A DNA stretch of 64,000 nt from Sandaracinaceae bacterium (lineage in GTDB: Bacteria; Myxococcota_A; Polyangia; Polyangiales; Sandaracinaceae). Below are positions 1 through 9,455 of the stretch, piece after piece; within the stretch, counting starts at the first letter, position 1; each line of letters starts with the position of its first letter. Under the pieces are notes generated by a model. It saw nothing but the letters and a program-made list of their open reading frames with translations. It was not told the origin of the DNA and ran no database searches. The DNA lies in assembly GCA_040218145.1 (NCBI GenBank), contig JAVJQK010000031.1, forward strand, positions 62,001 through 126,000. The letters run 5' to 3'. The position numbers and the translations under genes are program-made.

Positions 1-1942
<1,942 letters not shown>

Positions 1943-1950
1943 CGAGGGCG

Positions 1951-1956
1951 AGTAGA
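1951..1956 (-). promoter_or_regulatory. candidate -10 box (TCTACT) of the kinase at 1942
   Basis: TCTACT on the minus strand ends 8 bases before the kinase ATG. No convincing -35 or Shine-Dalgarno site is seen. It fits the leaderless pattern found at better examples elsewhere in the window, but alone it is weak. Confidence 0.25.
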
Positions 1957-2090
1957 CCCGCGCGCCCTCTTCGGATCAAGCGCGCCAGCGGATGTCGTAG
2001 ATGCGCCTGGGAGGCGGGCGGCCCGTGGGCCAGACGAATCGCCCCGGCCGCTAAAGACGGGCGCCCATCCGCCGATTCTCCCGCTGAGAC

Positions 2091-3158
2091 ATGCCCGCCG
2101 CCGCGTCCACCATGCCCCCGAAGGTCGAGCCCGCCGTCAGCGGACGCTGGATCCAGCCGCCGGGTTCCATCGACGACCTCCGCAGCAGGGTGCTGCGCGC
2201 GCTGAGGGAGGGTGGGGACAAGCCCACCGACCTCGCGGGCATCCGCCTGGTCGGTGAAGACCTCGCCGGCTGCGACCTGAGCGGGTGCGACCTGACCGGC
2301 GCGGACCTGAGCCGGGCGGACCTGACGGGCGCGCGCCTGATCGGGGCCAACCTCAGCGCGGCGACGCTGCACCAGACGAAGCTCGACGAGGCGGAGCTCG
2401 CCGGGGCCACCCTGCTCGGGGCGACGCTCGAGGGCGCGAGCGCGAAGCGAGCGGGCTTCGGCAAGGCCGACCTGCGCCGCACGTCGTTCTTCGGCGCGAC
2501 GCTCGACGGCGCCTCGTTCGTCGAAGCGCGCCTCCGCCACACCGACTTTCGCAACGCCAGCGCGAGGGACGCGCGCTTCAGCGACTGCGATCTGTCGCGC
2601 TCGGACTTCTCGACCGCGGACCTCGCCGGCGCGGAGCTGTCGAGCGCCGACGTCGACCGCGCCTACTTCGTCGAGACCGACCTGCGGCGCGCGCGTCTGC
2701 GCAGCCTGCGAAACTTCGAGCGCGCCTCGTTCCTGCGCGCGGACGTGCGCGACGTCGACTTCAGCGGCGCCTACATGCTTCGGCGGCACGTCCTCGACGA
2801 GAACTTCCTCGACGAGTTCAAGAACCGCAGCCCGATGTACCGCTTCGTGTACTGGGTCTGGTGGGCGAGCAGCGACTGCGGCCGCAGTCTCACGCGCTGG
2901 ACCGCCTGGACGATGCTGATCGCCCTCGCGTTCGGCTTCGTGTTCGCGCAGGTCGCGATGGACTTCGGCGACCACGAGACGTGGCTCTCGCCCTTCTATT
3001 ACAGCGTCGTGACCCTCACGACGCTCGGCTACGGCGACGTCCTGCCCGCGAGCGAGGCGTCACAGTGGTGTGCGATGGCCGAGGTGACCATCGGCTACCT
3101 GATGCTCGGTGGTCTCATCAGCATCTTCAGCAACAAGCTCGCGCGGCGGGGGGAGTGA
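2091..3158 (+). CDS. pentapeptide-repeat protein fused to a K+-channel pore
   Basis: 355 residues in two parts. Residues about 45-230 are pentapeptide repeats, A(D/N)LXX-like (CDLSGCDLTGADLSRADL), predicted to form a right-handed quadrilateral beta-helix in the cytoplasm. Residues about 265-350 are a two-helix pore module: a hydrophobic helix (MLIALAFGFVFAQVAM), the selectivity filter TLGYGD near residue 310, and a second helix (GYLMLGGLISIFS). TxGYGD is the classic K+ filter of the two-TM ion channel family. The start at 2091 has a weak GAG upstream; ATG 2112 is an alternative. The stop overlaps the next ATG (TGATG), so the two genes are probably translationally coupled. What the repeat domain senses is unknown. 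Confidence 0.85.
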   Translation: MPAAASTMPPKVEPAVSGRWIQPPGSIDDLRSRVLRALREGGDKPTDLAGIRLVGEDLAGCDLSGCDLTGADLSRADLTGARLIGANLSAATLHQTKLDEAELAGATLLGATLEGASAKRAGFGKADLRRTSFFGATLDGASFVEARLRHTDFRNASARDARFSDCDLSRSDFSTADLAGAELSSADVDRAYFVETDLRRARLRSLRNFERASFLRADVRDVDFSGAYMLRRHVLDENFLDEFKNRSPMYRFVYWVWWASSDCGRSLTRWTAWTMLIALAFGFVFAQVAMDFGDHETWLSPFYYSVVTLTTLGYGDVLPASEASQWCAMAEVTIGYLMLGGLISIFSNKLARRGE

Positions 3159-4012
3159 TGCTCGGTTGGTTCAAGCGGAAGAAGAAGGACGACCCCAAGG
3201 AGCAGCTCGCGGCCGCGCTGGGTGACTTCTCGCTCCCCAACTTCCCGGCGGTGGCGAACCGGGTGCTCGGCCTGCTCCGCGATCCGGACGTGCCGCTCGA
3301 CGCAGCGGGCGACGCCCTGTCCGAGGATCCGGGGGTGAGCGCCAAGCTCCTCGGGATCGCGAATTCGTCGGCGTTCGCGCTCCGACACCCCGTGCGCAGC
3401 GTGGGGCACGCGACGAGCCTGCTCGGCCGGAGCACCGTGGAGAGCCTCCTGCTGGGCGTCGTCGTGCAATCGACGCTGCCCAAGCCGCAGATCGCGGGCT
3501 TCGATCAGAGGCGCTTCTGGCGTGCGGCCGCGCGCCGCGCGAGCGCCGCGAAGGCGCTGGCGGACGTCCTGCATCCCCGCACGAAGAGCGAGAGCTTCAC
3601 CGCCTCGCTCCTCGAGGACATGGCCGTGCCGCTCATCGGCGCGGCCAAAGGGGGCGACTACGGCGCGGTGCTCGAGCAGTGGCACGCCGACGGCGGCGAT
3701 CTCGCCGACCTCGAGCGAGAGGCGCTCGGCTTCGACCACGCGGTCGTCGCGGGCTGGGTCGCGCAGAGCTGGAAGCTCCCCGAGAACCTCGCCGACGCGA
3801 TCGGCAGCCACCACGACGTCGAAGCGCTCGAGTACGACGGCCCCCCACCCGCGGTCGCGCTCGTCGCGCCGCTCGGTGAGGACGAAGACCGCGGCTTCGA
3901 CCAGGTCGTCGAGGTCACCCACGCCCGCTTCGGGCTCCCGACCGAGACGGTGGTCCAGCTCCTGCGCGACGCGTTCGTCTCGGCCGACGAGATCGCCGCC
4001 CGCATGACCTGA
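3158..4012 (+). CDS. HDOD domain protein
   Basis: 284 residues. After a basic start (MLGWFKRKKKDD) the body matches HDOD proteins, the non-hydrolytic relatives of HD phosphodiesterases: FSLPNFPAVANRVLGLL, then DPGVSAKLLGIANSS, SFTASLLEDMAVPLIG and AIGSHH. Such proteins act in signalling, often with cyclic nucleotides or kinases, but have no known chemistry. The metal-binding HD pair is not evident, as expected for HDOD. The ATG overlaps the stop of the upstream channel gene, so the pair may share a function. A 650-bp hexanucleotide repeat begins a few bases after the stop. Confidence 0.85.
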   Translation: MLGWFKRKKKDDPKEQLAAALGDFSLPNFPAVANRVLGLLRDPDVPLDAAGDALSEDPGVSAKLLGIANSSAFALRHPVRSVGHATSLLGRSTVESLLLGVVVQSTLPKPQIAGFDQRRFWRAAARRASAAKALADVLHPRTKSESFTASLLEDMAVPLIGAAKGGDYGAVLEQWHADGGDLADLEREALGFDHAVVAGWVAQSWKLPENLADAIGSHHDVEALEYDGPPPAVALVAPLGEDEDRGFDQVVEVTHARFGLPTETVVQLLRDAFVSADEIAARMT

Positions 4013-4019
4013 CGACGCG

Positions 4020-4672
4020 GAAGCGGGGCTCGGACTCGGAAGCGGGCGCGGACTCGGTAGCCGGCGCGGAAGTGGACGCGGGTGCGGACTCGGGAGCGGG
4101 CGCGGATGCGGACGCGGATGCGCACCCGGGAGCGGACGCGGATGCGCACCCGGGAGCGGACGCGGATAGGGGAGCGGACTCGGCAGCGGACTCGGCAGCG
4201 GACTCGGCAGCGGACTCGGCAGCGGACTCGGGAGCGGGCGCGGACTCGGCCGCGGGCGCGGACTCGGCCGCGGGCGCGGACTCGGCCGCGGATGCGGAAG
4301 CGGGCGCGGACTCGGGCGCGGACTCGGGCGCGGAAGCGGACTCGGGCGCGGAAGCGGACTCGGGCGCGGAAGCGGACTCGGGCGCGGAAGCGGACTCGGA
4401 GGCGGAAGCGGGCTCGGAGGCGGGCGCGGACTCGGGGGATCCTCAGGAGCAGGAGCGGGAGCGGGAGCGGGAGCGGGAGCGGGAGCGGGAGCGGGAGCGG
4501 GAGCGGGAGCGGGAGCGGGAGCGGGAGCGGAGGCGGGCGCGGACTCGGGAGCGGGCGCGGACTCGGGAGCGGGCGCTGACTCGGGAGCGGGCGCTGACTC
4601 GGGAGCGGAAGCGGGCGCGGATGCGGAAGCGGGCGGGGGGCGCGGACTCGGGAGCGGGAGCGGGCGCAGCAC
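4020..4672. repeat. degenerate hexanucleotide tandem repeat (consensus GGNNNC), about 108 units
   Basis: From 4020 to about 4672 the DNA has a strict 6-base period: units such as GGACTC, GGAAGC, GGGCGC, GGATGC and GGCAGC. A nearly pure run of GGGAGC (about 13 copies) lies at 4452-4531. Because 6 is a multiple of 3, frames on both strands stay open and would encode dipeptide-like repeats (Ala-Asp/Ser-Gly on plus, Pro-Ala/Glu-Ser on minus). No start with a ribosome site and no sensible protein continue from it, so I treat the 4013-4754 gap as non-coding. It holds no recognisable gene. Confidence 0.9.
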
Positions 4673-4754
4673 CCGGAAGGCGCGGCGGCTCCCCTTCCCT
4701 CAGTCGTTCAGCGCACCCCGCCCCGCCCATCCCGCCGAACGGCGCCGCCGGGTC

Positions 4755-5000
4755 TCACCGGCCGTGTCGCCGCTCGACCTCCGCGACGACGCGCTCGGCC
4801 AGGACGCGGTCCGCGTCGATCGGCGCGCAGAGCGTGCGGAGCCAGTCGGGGTAGCCCTCGGCCAGGAAGCTCGGGCGCACCGGATCGAGGAGCGCCTCCT
4901 CCGTCTCCCTGGGTACCCGGATCCTCCAGGGGGTCTGGTCGTCGGAGACGTCGAGTTGCAGGCGGCCCGAGCCGTCGGGCGATCTCACCGAGATGCGCAT
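4755..5000 (-). CDS. small hypothetical protein (81 aa)
   Basis: A compact, acidic 81-residue protein (start MRISVRSPDGSGRLQLDV) with a normal mixed composition, unlike the Arg/Ala-rich shadow frames around it. It has no signal peptide, membrane segment or motif I recognise; the N-terminal half looks like short beta-strands (RISVRS, RLQLDV, PWRIRV) and the end is helical (ADRVLAERVVAEVERR). A -10-like CATACT lies 7 bases before its ATG, which supports it as a real, possibly leaderless gene. It sits between the hexanucleotide repeat and another small gene on the same strand. Function unknown. Confidence 0.55.
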   Translation of the reverse strand: MRISVRSPDGSGRLQLDVSDDQTPWRIRVPRETEEALLDPVRPSFLAEGYPDWLRTLCAPIDADRVLAERVVAEVERRHGR

Positions 5001-5007
5001 GGCGCGC

Positions 5008-5013
5008 AGTATG
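5008..5013 (-). promoter_or_regulatory. candidate -10 box (CATACT) of the gene at 5000
   Basis: CATACT on the minus strand, 7 bases before the ATG at 5000-4998. No Shine-Dalgarno site lies between. It matches the window-wide pattern of a TATRCT-like box directly abutting the start codon. Confidence 0.4.
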
Positions 5014-5025
5014 CTGCGAACGAGG

Positions 5026-5289
5026 TCAGTCCGCCGCCGTCATCGCGAGCTGGTGGAGCTGCGCGTCGAGGCTCCGGCGCAGGAACCAGCGCGAGGCACA
5101 CGCGAGCGCCCAGCGAGAGAAGTCACGCAGCTCGCCCGAGCGGCGAACGCGACGCGACAGGAGCGAGACGCGCTCGTCGAGCCGCTCGAGGTCGGACAGG
5201 AGACGCGGGACCTCCACGCTCGGGTGGACGGAGCGCGCGGGCGGGTTTCGCAAGGGGGAGGTGCGGATGGCGAGGGGGTGCTGCTTCAT
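5026..5289 (-). CDS. small basic hypothetical protein (87 aa)
   Basis: The chosen ATG at 5289 (MKQHPLAIRTSPL) has a GAGG nine bases upstream; a longer frame from 5319 lacks such a site. The protein is Arg-rich and helical (LLSDLERLDERVSLLSRRVRR), with one coiled-coil-like stretch near residues 35-55 and a RWALACASRWFLRR segment. No family is recognised. It ends 25 bases before the small gene at 5000, although that gene seems to have its own promoter box. It could be a spurious frame in GC-rich DNA; the composition is only moderately protein-like. Confidence 0.4.
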   Translation of the reverse strand: MKQHPLAIRTSPLRNPPARSVHPSVEVPRLLSDLERLDERVSLLSRRVRRSGELRDFSRWALACASRWFLRRSLDAQLHQLAMTAAD

Positions 5290-5376
5290 GCGGGGAGACC
5301 TCAGCAACCTCGATACCATCGCGTCGCGTACCGATAAAGTGGGGCGAATTCGATGATTCCGTCGGATCTCTGACGC

Positions 5377-6087
5377 TCAGAGACCGGCGGCAAGCATCCC
5401 GATGACGAACGCGAGCGAGGCCACCAGCGCTCCCCCCGCGACGCCGAGCCCGATGCCCCAGTGCAGCGCGGTCTCGTCGACGGGCGCCGTCGGAGCGGGC
5501 AGCCGCAACACCTCGCGCGCGCCGCTTCGGATCTCCGTGTGGAGGCTCAGCGAGGTGCCGTCGTCCGCCGACACCTCGATCGCGTGGGTCCCCGGCGCGA
5601 GATGCAGCTCGACCGCGGGCCGCGCGTCGACCGGCTCTCCATCGACCGAGATCTGAAGCGGCGGCTGGCTCTCCACCTCGAGCCTCACCCGCCCGAGCTG
5701 CGCCTCCACCTCCTCGAGCAGCGTGCGCGCGCTCTGTCGCACGCGGGCGTCGGTCTCGGAGTCGGCGAGCAACGCGTCGAGCTGCAGACGGGCCTGTTCG
5801 GGCCGGCCCACGCGTACCAGCGCCGAGGCCAGGTTGTAGGCGACGACCGGCGAGGCCCGCAGCGCGAGGGAGGCGCGAAAGCGCGCCACGGCGGTGGCCC
5901 AGTCTCCCTCGTCGCCCGCGGCCACGCCGTCCTCGAAGAGCCCGCGCGCGCGCTCTTCGTCGCCCACTCCGCGATCGCCGTCCTCCTCGGCCGCTTCGCC
6001 GGGCGAGGTCTCCTGTGCACGGGCGGGAGCGACGACCAGCGCCATCGCGATCAGGACCCAAGTCGCCTTCAAAAGTGGAGCGATCAC
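5377..6087 (-). CDS. exported TPR protein with PEGA-like domain and C-terminal membrane segment
   Basis: 236 residues. GTG at 6087 (GAGAG upstream) gives a signal peptide ending near VAPARAQ. Residues about 45-120 hold TPR-like helices (ERARGLFEDGVAAGDEGDW, VVAYNLASALVRVGRPEQA). Residues about 130-190 form a PEGA-like beta module (LQISVDGEPVDARPAVELHL), and the last 25 residues are a hydrophobic helix (GLGVAGGALVASLAFVIGML). This layout recurs beside other kinases in the window, suggesting an envelope partner of a Ser/Thr kinase. The adjacent kinase is divergent, only 24 bases away, and a TATACT box on this strand (6129-6124) lies inside that kinase's first codons. Confidence 0.75.
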   Translation of the reverse strand: MIAPLLKATWVLIAMALVVAPARAQETSPGEAAEEDGDRGVGDEERARGLFEDGVAAGDEGDWATAVARFRASLALRASPVVAYNLASALVRVGRPEQARLQLDALLADSETDARVRQSARTLLEEVEAQLGRVRLEVESQPPLQISVDGEPVDARPAVELHLAPGTHAIEVSADDGTSLSLHTEIRSGAREVLRLPAPTAPVDETALHWGIGLGVAGGALVASLAFVIGMLAAGL

Positions 6088-6111
6088 CCGTTCAGCTCTC
6101 TCACGAGGCCC

Positions 6112-7485
<1,374 letters not shown>

Positions 7486-7539
7486 GCTCGACCGACGCTC
7501 CCGCCCCGCTGACCTCGGCTGACTCTCGCTTGCCCGCGG

Positions 7540-7566
7540 TTGCCTGCCAGTCAGGCCTGCCATAAT
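7540..7566 (+). promoter_or_regulatory. candidate promoter of the TPR gene at 7576
   Basis: TTGCCT (7540-7545) and CATAAT (7561-7566) are 15 bases apart; the -10 ends 9 bases before the ATG, so any leader would be a few bases. The short dyad GCCTG-CAGGC (7542-7556) overlaps the spacer and could be an operator. Confidence 0.35.
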
Positions 7567-7575
7567 GGGTGCCCG

Positions 7576-8322
7576 ATGTCGTACCGCTCGGTGGCCCTCG
7601 CCCTGACTCTCCTGTCCGCCTCTCCTCCGTGTCTCGTCGAGGCGCAGGAGACCCCGGCGAGAGAGCGCGCCCTGGAGCTCTACCGACAGAGCCGAGCCGA
7701 GTACGACATCGGCGACTATCGCGCGGCCGCGGACCTCCTCGAGCGGGCCTACGAGATCTTCCCGGAGCCGAACCTGCTCTACAATCTCGCGCGGGCTTAC
7801 GGGAGCCTCGGGGAGCACGCGCGGGCGGTGGCCGCGTACGAGGCGTACCTCGAGGCGTCGCCGGAGGCCGAGGACCGCGCCATCATCGAAGCGCGCATCG
7901 CGAATTCGCGAGAGATCCTCGCGCAAGAGACGCGCGCGAGGGAGCAAGCCGAAGCCGAGCGCCAGGCGGCGCTCGAGCGCACGCGGCTCGAGGCCCTCGA
8001 GCAGATCCCTCCGCCCGCGCCGCAGCCGACCCCGTGGGTCCTGGCCGGCGTGGGCGCGGGCGCGCTCGTGGCCGCCGCGGTGTTCGGCGCCGTGTCCCTG
8101 TCGGAGCGCGACACCGCGAACGGGGAGCCGTCGGCGATCGCGGCCGCCGCGGCCTCGGATCGCGCCGTCGCGTTCGCGTGGGTCGCCAACGGCGGGTTCG
8201 CCGTGGGCGGCGTCGTGGCGCTCGTCGGCGTGATCTGGGGGATCGTGGACGTGGCGTCCCTCGAGACGCCGTCCGCGAGCGCGCTGCGCCTGGACGCGCA
8301 GGGGGTGAGGGTGTCTTGGTAG
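7576..8322 (+). CDS. exported TPR protein with C-terminal membrane helices
   Basis: 248 residues. ATG 7576 gives a signal peptide (MSYRSVALALTLLSASPP, cleavage near VEAQ). Residues about 25-110 are two to three TPR units (RALELYRQSRAEYDIGDYRA; NLLYNLARAYGSLGEHARAV), then a charged coiled-coil-like stretch (QETRAREQAEAERQ). Two hydrophobic segments follow (WVLAGVGAGALVAAAVFGAV; NGGFAVGGVVALVGVIWGIV). This is the common myxobacterial TPR-plus-membrane-helix protein found near Ser/Thr kinases, probably acting in the periplasm. The downstream lipoprotein gene starts inside its last codons, so the two are likely co-translated. Confidence 0.8.
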   Translation: MSYRSVALALTLLSASPPCLVEAQETPARERALELYRQSRAEYDIGDYRAAADLLERAYEIFPEPNLLYNLARAYGSLGEHARAVAAYEAYLEASPEAEDRAIIEARIANSREILAQETRAREQAEAERQAALERTRLEALEQIPPPAPQPTPWVLAGVGAGALVAAAVFGAVSLSERDTANGEPSAIAAAAASDRAVAFAWVANGGFAVGGVVALVGVIWGIVDVASLETPSASALRLDAQGVRVSW

Positions 8323-9452
8323 CGCGCCTGACCTCGCTGCTCCTCCTCGTGGGCGTCGCCGGGTGCGCGGTGGACGAGGTCAACCTGGAGGGCAAGCGCT
8401 GCCCGTGCCCGGACGGCTGGGTCTGCGCGGCCGGCACCTGCGCGCGGCGCCCCGCGGCGTGCGGGAGCGAGGGGCGATACGTGATCGAAGCGCTCGAAGC
8501 CGGGTGGTCGGCCGAACACCAGCTGCAGCTCACCTGGAGCGTCGCCGATTCGTCGGCGGGCGAGGACCTGGCCCACCTCGCGGTCGTGATCGGCACGGAC
8601 CCGGAGTCGGTCGAGGAGTGCGGCTGCGCGCTGGCCGAGGGCGGAGACTGCGCCGGGCTGCGCGCGCGCGTGATCGACGAGGACGAGAACCCCGAGCTCG
8701 GGAACGACACGCGGAGCAACCAGACCGACGGGACCGAGCCCGTGCGCGAGACCACGATCGCCGGCTTGATGCCGGACACCCTCTACCGCGCGCAGCTCCT
8801 CGCGTTCGACATCGCGGGCGGCGTCTCGCGGAGCGCGAGCATCTCCCCGCGGACGTCGCGCGAGACCGCGTTCGACGCCCCCTTCTTCGAGGGGGTCTCG
8901 AGGACGGGCGCGAGCGCGTTCCCGAGCTGTCCGATGGAGTCGGGGGAGAGCCTCGACTTCATCGTCCAGTGCCCCCCTCCCATCGGGATGCGCGGCGAGT
9001 GCGGAGGCAGCCCCGACCCGTGCAACGCCGACACGTGGGCCTGCGACGACTCGGAGACGCGCCCGCGCCTCCCCCAGTGCTGGTGGACGTTTCGGTGGTC
9101 GTTCGACCCGGCCGAGCCGCTCCCCGCGATCACCGAGGGTCAGTTCCAGGACGCCTACCTGGAGATCGAGGTCGGGTTCGCGGGGACGAGCAACTACGGC
9201 GAGCTCTACCTCCGCACCGAGGACCCGGCGACCGGCGAGACGCTCTGGTGGGGACGGCGCGGAGACTTCGCCATCCGCGGCGGCGGGGCGGCTAGGGTCT
9301 ATCAGATCCCGTTGACCGCGCTCACGCACGAGGAGGGCCGGGCGCTCTCGGCGGACGAGTGGCGCGGTCTCGCCTTCTCCGAGCTGCGCTTCGGCGGCAT
9401 CTTCCCCGACCGCTCTCCCGTCACCGCGCGCGCCATCCGCTTCCGATACTGA
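8316..9452 (+). CDS. Cys-rich lipoprotein with fibronectin-III-like domain
   Basis: 378 residues from TTG 8316. This start has GAGG six bases upstream and overlaps the previous stop by a few bases; it yields a short lipoprotein signal with lipobox VAGC (TSLLLLVGVAGCAVD). A small Cys cluster (CPCPDGWVCAAGTCARRPAAC) follows. Residues about 50-155 look like an FN3 beta-sandwich (LQLTWSVADSS; TTIAGLMPDTLYRAQLLAFD). The rest is beta-rich with further Cys pairs and probably also extracellular. No catalytic motif is seen. Its coupling to the TPR gene and nearby kinase suggests a surface receptor or binding subunit. Confidence 0.8.
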   Translation: MVARLTSLLLLVGVAGCAVDEVNLEGKRCPCPDGWVCAAGTCARRPAACGSEGRYVIEALEAGWSAEHQLQLTWSVADSSAGEDLAHLAVVIGTDPESVEECGCALAEGGDCAGLRARVIDEDENPELGNDTRSNQTDGTEPVRETTIAGLMPDTLYRAQLLAFDIAGGVSRSASISPRTSRETAFDAPFFEGVSRTGASAFPSCPMESGESLDFIVQCPPPIGMRGECGGSPDPCNADTWACDDSETRPRLPQCWWTFRWSFDPAEPLPAITEGQFQDAYLEIEVGFAGTSNYGELYLRTEDPATGETLWWGRRGDFAIRGGGAARVYQIPLTALTHEEGRALSADEWRGLAFSELRFGGIFPDRSPVTARAIRFRY

Positions 9453-9455
9453 GCC

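Noticed and set aside
3095-4672. Long minus-strand frame (about 525 codons, Pro/Ser/Ala dipeptide runs) over the HDOD gene and hexamer array
   Set aside because: It is antisense to a convincing HDOD gene and its other half is simply the 6-base repeat; no start signal or family.
4072-4854. Plus-strand frame encoding Ala-Asp-Ser-Gly repeats
   Set aside because: It arises from the hexamer period and continues into antisense of the small gene at 4755-5000; no ribosome site. Not fully excluded.
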